From NCBI GenBank assembly GCA_029983625.1, contig JASBZF010000093.1, positions 1 to 5,700 on the forward strand: a stretch of DNA of 5,700 bases, given 5' to 3'. Position numbers and translations under genes: made by a program. Shown one piece after another: positions 1-5,700 of the stretch (positions are counted from its first letter, which is position 1; the number at the start of each line of letters is the position of its first letter). Below the pieces are notes generated by a model. The model searched no databases. It was given only the letters and a program-made list of their open reading frames with translations, and was not told where the DNA came from. The DNA is from Pauljensenia sp. GTDB taxonomy: Bacteria; Actinomycetota; Actinomycetes; Actinomycetales; Actinomycetaceae.

Positions 1-374
1 CAAAGTAATCGACACCCGCAGCGCATATACCCAAAACGCACAAAACTGTGGAAAAAGGGAGTGCTGCTTGTGTGAGTGTCAGTTGTCTGACGTGTGTGCG
101 AGGCATGAATGAAAGGACGATGCGCTGTGCGCCTTCGATGTTCTGCTGAGTTCTCGTCAGCTGTGATGTGTGTGCTGTGAGTTCATGACAGGGCGGTCTT
201 GTTGTGTGAGTTGCCAGGGATTTTCATATTCACTATTCACGCAAATACGGAGCAAAGGGATTCGCGCTGAGCGTGCCGAAGAAGTACAGCTGAGGGCATC
301 ACGACTGTTGACACCTGTGAGCTGAAATGTGCGCATCTCACCTGTTCGTGTGTGCGCTGACTATCATGAACGGC
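1..374. other. Gene-free TG-rich leader region upstream of the fem gene
   Basis: No convincing gene is seen on either strand. The + strand is rich in TG steps, with four copies of TGTGAG (71-76, 176-181, 205-210, 316-321) and a 10-base direct repeat TTGTGTGAGT at 68-77 and 202-211. A small hairpin, GTCAG-TTGT-CTGAC, lies at 78-91. A possible sigma-70-like promoter is TTGCCA (211-216), a 17-nt spacer, then TATTCA (234-239), but the match is modest. A TTGACA at 308-313 has no good -10 partner. Frame 1 is open from the left edge to a TGA at 73-75, so the last 24 codons of an upstream gene could lie there, but the peptide resembles nothing I know. Confidence 0.5.
362..367 (+). promoter_or_regulatory. 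Candidate -10 element for a leaderless fem transcript
   Basis: TATCAT fits the actinobacterial -10 pattern TANNNT. It ends 7 nt before the ATG at 375, so transcription would begin at or next to that A. No Shine-Dalgarno sequence precedes this ATG, as expected for a leaderless message, which is common in actinobacteria. The -35 position (about 339-344) does not match TTGACA. The sequence and spacing are seen directly; the promoter role is inferred. Confidence 0.4.
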
Positions 375-1640
375 ATGAGTGACCTGCACTTTTGCGAAAT
401 AACTCCTGAGGAACTCGACGCGCTCAGCTGCGAAACCCCGTATTCTTCATTCATCCAGAGTGCAGCGATGGCGAGGGCACAGTCGCGAGGACGACAGACA
501 TTCTGCTTCGGAGTGGCAGAAGAAGGAAAGCTCGTCGCCGCCGCCCTCGTTGTCTGTCACTGTGAACGCAAGTTCTTCAAGGTTGCCCATATTAACCAAG
601 GTCCTGTGATTGACCTGGAACGCAAAGACCTGGTCGTTTTCTTCTTCTCTCAGCTTCGAGAAGCACTAGCGAAGCGAGGAGTGACCTACTGTCTTATCAC
701 CCCGAATGTCGAGGTTGTTCTGCGCGACCTTGACGGTGAGATCGTTGCAGGTGGTTTCGATCATGCCGACCAGTTAGCCAATCTTAAAGCAGCAGGATTG
801 GAATATCTCGGTCCAGATAATTCCTTAATTAACGGTGTGGGTCGCTGGATGTTCGTCAAGGACTTCCAAGGAATCACTTCTCAGAAGGATTTCTTTAAAA
901 GCGTTGATCGTTCGGTTCGTCGCCAGTACCGCACAGCCGAGGAACTGCGTGTGCAGATCGTTGAACTTTCCAGTGAAAATATGGAGCCTTTCTTCGACGT
1001 ATTGAACCATACCGGTGAACGACGCGGATTTGAGACTCGTGATGATTTCCTTATCGCGCTGAAGGAAGAGTTCGGGGATCAATGCCACGTCCTCCTCGCG
1101 CAACTGAATGTGCAGGAGGGAATTGAGATCTTGGAAGCTGAGATTCATCAACTCAACACAGAGATCGCGCGAGTGAAAAAACAGTGTGAAAAGCAGGATT
1201 CTGACGGTCTGCGTCGTCGTTTGGAGGTGCTGGCGGAGCAGATTCCACCGACTGAGGATCGCGTGAGGGTGCTGCGTGATCTTCTTACAGATGGAGTGGA
1301 AATCGCCAACCTTGCGGCCGGGATTTTCTTTGAGCATGGGAATGAATACACGCATTTCATGGGAGGGACTTACGAGAAGTTTATGCACGTGAATCTGAAC
1401 GGCAATAATTTTTTGGCAACTTCTCAGATGTTGCGTCTCGTGGGTTCTGAGAATCTGGAGCGTTATAATTTTTACGGTACTTTCGGGAAGTTCTCTGGAA
1501 GTGAAGACGAGGGCGTCTATCGCTTTAAGCGACGTTTCGGTGGGCGGGTGATGGAACAACCCGGCAACTATCGTCTTGTGGTGTCGCCGCTGCGAATGAA
1601 AGCTTTTGCCTGTGTGGGGCGTTTGGCGGGTAAGGGCTGA
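375..1640 (+). CDS. FemA/FemB/FemX-family peptidoglycan bridge aminoacyltransferase
   Basis: This is a non-ribosomal peptidyltransferase of the FemABX family. Known members use aminoacyl-tRNA to add amino acids to the lysine (or equivalent) side chain of lipid II, building the interpeptide bridge on the cytoplasmic face of the membrane. The protein is 421 residues from the ATG at 375, close to the usual 400-420. Family marks seen: an N-terminal ITPEELDAL...SSFIQS segment (about 9-28); the first GNAT-like half with the AHINQGPV region (about 71-78); VDRSVRRQYRTA (about 177-188); a charged coiled-coil insertion (about 246-309) like the SerRS-type helical arm; and the C-terminal NFYGTFGKFSG...YRFKRRFGG block (about 365-390). 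Upstream in-frame ATGs at 327 and 366 exist. I prefer 375 because the residues before it look unlike the family N terminus and because TATCAT sits 7 nt upstream. The amino acid added cannot be read from the sequence. It appears monocistronic, with a hairpin terminator following. Confidence 0.88.
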   Translation: MSDLHFCEITPEELDALSCETPYSSFIQSAAMARAQSRGRQTFCFGVAEEGKLVAAALVVCHCERKFFKVAHINQGPVIDLERKDLVVFFFSQLREALAKRGVTYCLITPNVEVVLRDLDGEIVAGGFDHADQLANLKAAGLEYLGPDNSLINGVGRWMFVKDFQGITSQKDFFKSVDRSVRRQYRTAEELRVQIVELSSENMEPFFDVLNHTGERRGFETRDDFLIALKEEFGDQCHVLLAQLNVQEGIEILEAEIHQLNTEIARVKKQCEKQDSDGLRRRLEVLAEQIPPTEDRVRVLRDLLTDGVEIANLAAGIFFEHGNEYTHFMGGTYEKFMHVNLNGNNFLATSQMLRLVGSENLERYNFYGTFGKFSGSEDEGVYRFKRRFGGRVMEQPGNYRLVVSPLRMKAFACVGRLAGKG

Positions 1641-1674
1641 AGCGAGAGCTTTCTGTTTCCGATGTTGCTGAGAC

Positions 1675-1701
1675 CTTCAGCTGTGCTGAAGTGGATATTT
1701 T
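1675..1701 (+). terminator. Probable intrinsic terminator after the fem gene
   Basis: A perfect 7-bp stem, CTTCAGC (1675-1681) with GCTGAAG (1685-1691), closes a TGT loop. It is followed after TGGA by TATTTT (1696-1701). It lies 35 nt after the fem stop. The T tract is short and offset, so termination may be partial. It nevertheless suggests the fem gene and the BASS gene are separate units or only loosely linked by read-through. Confidence 0.5.
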
Positions 1702-1706
1702 CTCTC

Positions 1707-1734
1707 GGAGAGTCGCATCGGCGACAATCGGTGT
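1707..1734 (+). promoter_or_regulatory. Distant Shine-Dalgarno with intervening hairpin before the BASS gene
   Basis: GGAGAG (1707-1712) is the only Shine-Dalgarno-like sequence near the BASS start, but it is 22 nt away in linear sequence, too far for normal use. Between them is a perfect 5-bp hairpin, GTCGC-ATCG-GCGAC (1712-1725). If it folds, about 9 nt of unpaired RNA (1726-1734) separate the helix from the ATG, which restores a functional distance. The stem's first G overlaps the last base of GGAGAG. The structure is seen in sequence; its role in initiation is inferred. Confidence 0.35.
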
Positions 1735-2709
1735 ATGAACCTTCAGCAGACCAGTAGTGTGTCCGCGAAGATCTCCTCTTCTCAGGAGGAACGATCTGCG
1801 AAGATTGCCGTCACGGTATTTCCTCTTATCATCTTGGCGGCCCTCGTCCTGGGTCTTGTTTTTCCGCTGCATACCGCGCCACTTGTGAAAGGCGTGAACT
1901 ATGCGCTGATGGTGATTATGTTCGGTATGGGCCTTACACTCACGGCCCCAGACTTTGCTCTGATCGCGCGTCGGCCCTGGCCGATCCTGCTTGGAGTATG
2001 CATCCAGTACGTCATCATGCCAATCGCAGCTCTTGTGGTCGTATGGGTGTTCGGCCTTGATCCGGTGCTTGCGGTCGGTGTCATCCTGGTCGGTTGTGCG
2101 CCGGGAGGAACGGCCTCGAATGTGGTGTCCTACTTGGCTAAGGGTGATGTTGCGTTGTCGGTCGCGATGACTTCCGTTTCGACTTTGCTGTCACCGATCG
2201 TGACTCCCGTGTTGACGAAACTTCTCGCCGACACCTATATGCCGGTTGATGCGCCCGCAATGACACAGTCGATCCTGATGATCGTCTTTATTCCGGTGGT
2301 GACGGGTCTTGTTGTGCGTAAGATTGCCCCGGGTTTTGTTCGACTTCTTTTGCCGGTTCTTCCGTGGATTTCCGTGATTGGGATTTCTTATGCGGTTCTT
2401 GGTCTGGTGGGAGCTTCTGCGCCTCGGATTATGACGGGGGGTCTCCTTGTTCTTGCAGCCGTCATTGTCCACAACGGTATCGGTCTTTTCTTCGGTTATT
2501 TCAGTGCGAAGTCGCTGAAAGTGGGGGAGAGAGCTGCGCGCACGACGGCGATTGAGGTGGGGATGCAAAACTCAGGTCTCGCTGCGGGGCTTGGTGCTCA
2601 GTACTTCAGCCCTGAGGCTGCGGTTCCGGGTGCGATTTTTTCCGTGTGGCATAACGTTTCAGGTTCGATCCTCGCGGCTTATTTTCAGCGCCGTCCGCTT
2701 GTGAACTGA
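1735..2709 (+). CDS. Bile acid:sodium symporter (BASS) family transporter
   Basis: This is a polytopic inner-membrane protein of 324 residues, normal for the SBF/BASS family. The family couples inward sodium flow to uptake of bile acids or other organic anions. In bacteria the natural substrate is often a small acid such as pantoate or a 2-keto acid, so the family name should not be read as a bile-acid claim. About nine or ten hydrophobic segments span 25-316. The diagnostic GCAPGGTASNVV motif is at 120-131, EVGMQNSGLA at 274-283 and FSVWHNVSGS at 302-311. Compared from memory with the Neisseria ASBT structure, both sodium sites are kept: S128, N129, S142, T146 and E274 for one; Q91, V275, M277 and Q278 for the other. 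The start at 1735 gives a short polar N terminus before the first membrane segment. An AGGAGG at 1784-1789 is inside the gene and has no usable start after it. The neighbours do not indicate the substrate. Confidence 0.92.
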   Translation: MNLQQTSSVSAKISSSQEERSAKIAVTVFPLIILAALVLGLVFPLHTAPLVKGVNYALMVIMFGMGLTLTAPDFALIARRPWPILLGVCIQYVIMPIAALVVVWVFGLDPVLAVGVILVGCAPGGTASNVVSYLAKGDVALSVAMTSVSTLLSPIVTPVLTKLLADTYMPVDAPAMTQSILMIVFIPVVTGLVVRKIAPGFVRLLLPVLPWISVIGISYAVLGLVGASAPRIMTGGLLVLAAVIVHNGIGLFFGYFSAKSLKVGERAARTTAIEVGMQNSGLAAGLGAQYFSPEAAVPGAIFSVWHNVSGSILAAYFQRRPLVN

Positions 2710-2734
2710 TTCTTGTGCCGGAAGGGTAGTGTCG

Positions 2735-2757
2735 TCGGCTTTCCTTAAGGGTGCCGA
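2735..2757 (+). terminator. Weak terminator-like hairpin after the BASS gene
   Basis: TCGGC (2735-2739) can pair with GCCGA (2753-2757). The inner part contains the self-complementary CCTTAAGG (2743-2750) and can add a few weak pairs. It starts 25 nt after the BASS stop codon. No T tract follows, so this would be at best a non-canonical or Rho-assisted stop. Confidence 0.3.
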
Positions 2758-2882
2758 GGGCGGAGCTGCGTGTCCGTGTGGGCGCGATGGTATTGGGCTT
2801 GCGAACACAGGGAAAGGAATTGCGCTGTTTTCTGCACATGTTGGGACTGAGGAAGGGGTGTGAGAGCCTCGCGGATTCGAGC

Positions 2883-2938
2883 ATTCATAATCGTTATGTA
2901 ATCTTTATCTGCATAGCTATGCATTAGTGCACGTGTGC
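2883..2938 (+). promoter_or_regulatory. Probable promoter/operator region of the chvE operon
   Basis: This is an AT-rich island in a GC-rich gap. It holds two dyads with CATA/TATG half-sites: CATAA-TCG-TTATG (2886-2898) and the perfect 14-bp palindrome TGCATAGCTATGCA (2910-2923). A GCAC-GT-GTGC inverted repeat follows (2929-2938). Possible -10 boxes are CATAAT (2886-2891, 5 of 6 to consensus) and TAATCT (2899-2904). No good -35 box is seen. Either -10 would place transcription start near or inside the dyads, a usual position for a sugar-responsive repressor. The regulator is not in the window. Confidence 0.45.
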
Positions 2939-2948
2939 GGGTTATCGT

Positions 2949-2978
2949 GAAGTGTCGCTCGCACGCGAAGGAAACTTC
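2949..2978 (+). promoter_or_regulatory. Imperfect stem-loop in the chvE leader
   Basis: GAAGT (2949-2953) can pair with ACTTC (2974-2978), enclosing TCGC (2955-2958) with GCGA (2965-2968). There is a 6-nt loop and an asymmetric internal loop. If the promoter is near 2890-2905, this lies in the transcribed leader, about 45 nt before the chvE start. It could be a stabilising 5' structure or chance. It resembles no riboswitch I know. Confidence 0.25.
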
Positions 2979-3010
2979 TGCGGTGACGGCATCAAATATG
3001 TTGCTCGATG

Positions 3011-3016
3011 AGGAGA
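3011..3016 (+). promoter_or_regulatory. Ribosome binding site of chvE (decides the start)
   Basis: AGGAGA ends 6 nt before the ATG at 3023, a strong and well-spaced Shine-Dalgarno. It lies downstream of the other in-frame ATG at 3008, which has no such site. This fixes 3023 as the likely start. Confidence 0.8.
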
Positions 3017-3022
3017 ATATTC

Positions 3023-4210
3023 ATGACCATTAGGCGAATCTTCGGTCGTCGCGCCTTCGGCTTCGCAGCCGTTCTCAGCGCGGGCGCTCTCGCCCTATCT
3101 GCGTGCGCCGGTGGCGGTGCAGGTTCCACTGCCGATGAGGCTGCTTCGGGAGGAGGTGCCGCCTCTGGTGAGGGCATCAAGGTCGGCGTCGCCATGCCGA
3201 CTCAGACCGCTGAGCGTTGGATCGCCGATGGCAACGCAGTGAAGGAAGGTCTGGAGAAGGCCGGATACGTCGTTGATCTCCAGTACGCCAATGACGACAT
3301 CCCCACTCAGACTCAGCAGATCGACCAGATGATTACCAACGGGGCGAAGATCCTCGTGATTGCTGCGATCGACGGTACTGCTCTGTCCAGTCAGCTGGAT
3401 GCCGCTGGCGCAGCCAATATTCCGGTCGTCGCTTACGACCGACTCATTCGTGACAATGAGAACGTCAACTTCTACGTGTCCTTCGACAACTACAAGGTCG
3501 GTGTCGCTCAGGCTAAGGCTCTTCTCTTCGGTTTGGGCCTGACGGATAAGGACGGCAAGAAGGTCGCCGACGCTCCGAAGGAACCGCAGAACATTGAACT
3601 GTTCGCCGGTTCACCCGACGATAACAACGCGAGCTTCTTCTTCAATGGGGCGATGGACACCCTTAAGCCCTACATCGAAGAAGGTTCTCTTGTTGTGAAG
3701 TCTGGCCAGACCGCCTTCGATCAGGTGGCCACCTTGCGCTGGGCGCAGGATGTCGCACAAAAGCGCATGGAGGATATCCTCACCTCGACCTACGGTGGAG
3801 GCTCTGAAGCTCTCGCTGGTGTTCTTTCACCCTACGACGGTATTTCTCGCGGCATTATCACCGCACTTCAGGGAGCGGGTTACGGTCCGACGATCAAAGA
3901 GGGTCTTCCGGTGGTCACCGGTCAGGATGCTGAGATCGCTTCGGTGAAGCTCATCAACGACGACGTGCAGCAGTCCACGATCTTCAAGAACACTCGTCTC
4001 CTCGCCGAACAGGCCGTTAAGACTGTGAAGGCGATCGCTTCGGGTGCTTCGCCTGAAACGAATGACACCACGACCTACGACAACGGCGTGAAGGTTGTGC
4101 CGTCCTTCCTCCTTGAGATCCAGACGATCTACAAGGACAACATCGAGTCCGAGATCATCGGTTCGGGCTACTACACGGCTGACGAAGTCGCCGCTGGCGT
4201 CACTGAGTGA
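3023..4210 (+). CDS. chvE: ChvE-type multiple-sugar-binding lipoprotein of an ABC importer
   Basis: This is the substrate-binding protein of a carbohydrate ABC importer, tethered outside the cytoplasmic membrane. It has 395 residues from ATG 3023. The signal peptide MTIRRIFGRRAFGF... ends in the lipobox LSAC with lipidated Cys28. The R-R-x-F in it could permit Tat export. A Gly/Ala/Ser-rich linker (about 29-50) leads into a type I periplasmic-binding-protein fold. Stretches close to Agrobacterium ChvE are VGVAMPTQTAERWI (about 54-67), DLQYANDDIP (85-94), LVIAAIDGT (111-119), VVAYDRLIR (135-143), SFDNYKVGV (153-161), GSPDDNNA (196-203), SPYDG (269-273) and VTGQDAE (298-304). Known ChvE proteins bind aldoses such as glucose, galactose, arabinose and xylose; which are used here is unknown. 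Its own promoter region lies upstream. The ATPase gene follows after 80 nt that include a C19 run. Confidence 0.9.
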   Translation: MTIRRIFGRRAFGFAAVLSAGALALSACAGGGAGSTADEAASGGGAASGEGIKVGVAMPTQTAERWIADGNAVKEGLEKAGYVVDLQYANDDIPTQTQQIDQMITNGAKILVIAAIDGTALSSQLDAAGAANIPVVAYDRLIRDNENVNFYVSFDNYKVGVAQAKALLFGLGLTDKDGKKVADAPKEPQNIELFAGSPDDNNASFFFNGAMDTLKPYIEEGSLVVKSGQTAFDQVATLRWAQDVAQKRMEDILTSTYGGGSEALAGVLSPYDGISRGIITALQGAGYGPTIKEGLPVVTGQDAEIASVKLINDDVQQSTIFKNTRLLAEQAVKTVKAIASGASPETNDTTTYDNGVKVVPSFLLEIQTIYKDNIESEIIGSGYYTADEVAAGVTE

Positions 4211-4232
4211 TCCACGCTGGGCCGGGCCGGCG

Positions 4233-4251
4233 CCCCCCCCCCCCCCCCCCC
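4233..4251 (+). repeat. Poly-C homopolymer tract, 19 C
   Basis: Nineteen consecutive C lie between the chvE stop (4208-4210) and the ATPase ATG (4291). A GC-rich stretch with a tandem GGGCC (4219-4228) precedes it. The short dyad ACTTC-TC-GAAGT (4252-4263) follows. The tract can form a weak GGGC-CGGC-GCCC hairpin with its flank (4224-4235). Runs this long are rare in bacterial DNA and change length by slippage. The exact count may also be a sequencing or assembly error. Confidence 0.9.
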
Positions 4252-4281
4252 ACTTCTCGAAGTCTCCTATCACGCGAATGC

Positions 4282-4286
4282 GGAAG
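4282..4286 (+). promoter_or_regulatory. Weak ribosome binding site of the ATPase gene
   Basis: GGAAG ends 4 nt before the ATG at 4291. Both the match and the spacing are sub-optimal. This would fit lower translation of the ATPase than of the binding protein, as usual for such importers. Confidence 0.5.
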
Positions 4287-4290
4287 TGAT

Positions 4291-5700
4291 ATGACTGTGA
4301 ATATTCTTCAGATGCGCGATATCGATAAGGGCTTTAACGGGGTTCCCGTGCTGAAACACGTCAACCTTGAAGTCCGACGCGGTGAAGTCCACGCCATCTG
4401 CGGTGAGAACGGTGCTGGAAAATCCACCCTTATGAAGGTTCTCTCCGGCGTTTACCCCCACGGACAGTATGACGGACAAATCATTTGGGAAGGCAAGGAG
4501 GTGTCCTTCTCCTCCATTAAAGATTCCGAAACCCTCGGCATTGGCATCATCCACCAGGAGCTCGCCCTCGTTCCCTATCTGTCGGTGGCAGAAAACTTGT
4601 TCCTCGGTGTCGATAAACCGAAAAAGCACGGGCTAATCGATTGGCATGAGATTAACCATCGCGCTGAAAAAGTGCTGGCGAAAGTCGGCCTCGATGAGAA
4701 TGTGACCACTCCTGTCGGTCAGCTCGGTGTGGGCAAACAGCAGCTCATTGAAATCGGTAAGGCGCTCTCGAAAGATGTCAAGCTTTTGATCCTTGATGAG
4801 CCGACTGCGGCACTGAATGACAACGATTCCGCACAGCTGCTTGAACTGGTCCGTCAGCTCAAAGACAGTGGCGTTTCGATCGTTATCATTTCCCACAAGC
4901 TCAACGAAATCGCTGCAATTGCCGATCGGACGACCATCTTGCGTGACGGTCAGACCATCGAAACTCTCGACATGTCTGATCCTGAATCGACTCAGAACAA
5001 GATCATTTCGCTGATGGTCGGTCGCGAACTTTCTCAGCGTTATCCGGTGCGTGAATCCCATATCGGGGAAGAACTTTTCCGCGTCGAAGATTGGACTGTC
5101 TACCACCCGACCCAGGAGGGGCGCCTTGTCGTCAAGGACGCAAGTTTCAACGTCCGTCACGGTGAGGTTGTCGGTATTGCCGGTCTGATGGGCGCGGGCC
5201 GTACCGAACTTGCGATGAGTCTTTTCGGACGCGCCTACGGGCGTAACATTTCGGGTCGCATGTATAAGGAAGGTAAGGAGATCCGCATTAAAACGGTCTC
5301 TGATGCCATTAGGAACGGCATCGCCTATGCGACCGAGGACCGTAAACATTACGGTCTTAACCTCATTGACGATATCCGGCACAATATTGCGACTGCGGGA
5401 CTGTTCAAGCTTTCACATCACGGTATGGTGAACGCGAACGAGGAACTTGCGGTCGCCGTGGACTTCAAGGAACGAATGAATATTCGTTCGCAGTCGGTGC
5501 TGCAGCGTGTCGGCTCTTTGTCGGGTGGTAACCAGCAAAAGGTCGTGCTCTCCAAATGGCTGTACACCGACGCGGATATCCTCATTCTTGACGAGCCGAC
5601 TCGCGGTATCGATATCGGCGCGAAGTACGAGATCTACACTCTCATCAATACGATGGTCGAGGCGGGTAAAGCCGTCATCGTCATTTCCTCCGAACTCGAA
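4291..5700 (+). CDS. mmsA: Sugar ABC transporter ATP-binding protein, GguA/MmsA type (partial at right edge)
   Basis: This is the double-domain ATPase of a carbohydrate importer, partner of the ChvE-type protein just upstream. The 470 residues seen of about 510 run off the window with no stop. NBD1: Walker A GENGAGKST (38-46), Q-loop Q89, degenerate signature LGVGKQQ (145-151), Walker B LLILDEP (165-171, Glu170) and H-loop His202. NBD2: degenerate Walker A GLMGAGRTE (298-306, Arg304 in place of Lys), signature LSGGNQQ (410-416), Walker B ILILDEP (430-436, Glu435), with SSELE (466-470) where the switch His would be. This asymmetry is normal for RbsA-like ATPases: one site is competent, built from the NBD1 Walker motifs and the NBD2 signature, and the other is degenerate. 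ATG 4291 gives the expected family N terminus. An in-frame GTG at 4207 would add 28 residues through the C tract and is less likely. The symbol follows the multiple-monosaccharide transporter naming (gguA in Agrobacterium), not methylmalonate semialdehyde dehydrogenase. Confidence 0.92.
   Translation, partial: MTVNILQMRDIDKGFNGVPVLKHVNLEVRRGEVHAICGENGAGKSTLMKVLSGVYPHGQYDGQIIWEGKEVSFSSIKDSETLGIGIIHQELALVPYLSVAENLFLGVDKPKKHGLIDWHEINHRAEKVLAKVGLDENVTTPVGQLGVGKQQLIEIGKALSKDVKLLILDEPTAALNDNDSAQLLELVRQLKDSGVSIVIISHKLNEIAAIADRTTILRDGQTIETLDMSDPESTQNKIISLMVGRELSQRYPVRESHIGEELFRVEDWTVYHPTQEGRLVVKDASFNVRHGEVVGIAGLMGAGRTELAMSLFGRAYGRNISGRMYKEGKEIRIKTVSDAIRNGIAYATEDRKHYGLNLIDDIRHNIATAGLFKLSHHGMVNANEELAVAVDFKERMNIRSQSVLQRVGSLSGGNQQKVVLSKWLYTDADILILDEPTRGIDIGAKYEIYTLINTMVEAGKAVIVISSELE

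Noticed and set aside
46..54. TGTGGAAAA, one mismatch from a DnaA box on the - strand
   Set aside because: It is a single imperfect copy with no cluster, no AT-rich unwinding region and no dnaA/dnaN neighbour, so there is no case for an origin.
825..1559. Long open frame (244 codons) on the - strand opposite the fem gene
   Set aside because: It lies wholly inside the fem gene, whose protein matches a known family along its length. The antisense translation has no recognisable domain and is a frame shadow.
1784..1789. Strong AGGAGG inside the BASS gene, suggesting a later start
   Set aside because: No ATG, GTG or TTG in the gene's frame follows at a usable distance. The match is within the coding sequence and is probably incidental.
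2838..2927. 29-codon open frame upstream of chvE that could be a leader peptide
   Set aside because: It has no Shine-Dalgarno and no codon run suggesting attenuation, and it ends inside the dyad region. It is most likely chance.
3008..3022. Upstream ATG giving a 400-residue chvE product
   Set aside because: The good Shine-Dalgarno AGGAGA lies after this ATG and is correctly spaced for ATG 3023.
3827..4273. - strand frame with a poly-glycine run crossing the C tract
   Set aside because: The glycine run is only the reverse reading of the C19 tract, and the rest is antisense to chvE.
4633..5382. Long open frame (249 codons) on the - strand opposite the ATPase gene
   Set aside because: The + strand shows the full set of ABC ATPase motifs through this stretch. 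The antisense product resembles no family.
5101..5700. Degenerate second ATP site (Arg304 in Walker A, no switch His) read as a damaged ATPase
   Set aside because: This asymmetry is normal for RbsA-type double-domain sugar ATPases and is not decay.

Overview
The window reads as ordinary chromosomal DNA of a moderate-G+C actinobacterium. I would guess an Actinomycetaceae-like lineage, because of the codon choice, the lipoprotein and sugar-transporter type, and a probable leaderless gene. The organism cannot be fixed from sequence alone. All genes recognised are on the + strand. No tRNA, rRNA, CRISPR array, insertion sequence or phage gene was seen.

Layout: (1) bases 1-374 hold no gene I can support. 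This is a TG-rich stretch with small repeats that ends in a -10-like TATCAT placed 7 nt before the start of the first gene. (2) 375-1640 encodes a FemA/FemB/FemX-family peptidoglycan bridge aminoacyltransferase with a coiled-coil insertion. (3) 1641-1734 contains a likely terminator hairpin, then a second hairpin between a Shine-Dalgarno-like GGAGAG and the next start codon. (4) 1735-2709 encodes a bile acid:sodium symporter (BASS) family membrane transporter with its sodium-site residues intact. (5) 2710-3022 is a regulatory gap with a weak terminator-like hairpin, two adjacent dyads with CATA/TATG half-sites, and a leader stem-loop. (6) 3023-4210 encodes a ChvE-type sugar-binding lipoprotein. 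(7) 4211-4290 is an 80-nt gap dominated by a run of 19 C. (8) 4291 to the right edge encodes the first 470 residues of the matching double-domain sugar ABC ATPase (GguA/MmsA type).

The last two genes form the start of a ChvE-GguA-GguB type monosaccharide importer: the lipoprotein captures an aldose outside the membrane and the ATPase powers uptake. The permease gene is expected just beyond the right edge. The fem gene (cell-wall cross-bridge) and the BASS gene (small organic-anion uptake) look like independent units that share only strand with the sugar operon.

I found no new multi-gene system. The observation most worth checking is the C19 homopolymer between the binding-protein and ATPase genes. 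It is long enough to be prone to length change. It also lies inside an open frame running from a GTG that overlaps the chvE stop (GTGA) into the ATPase frame. Other points of interest are the hairpin-bridged ribosome-binding site of the BASS gene and the paired dyads upstream of chvE.
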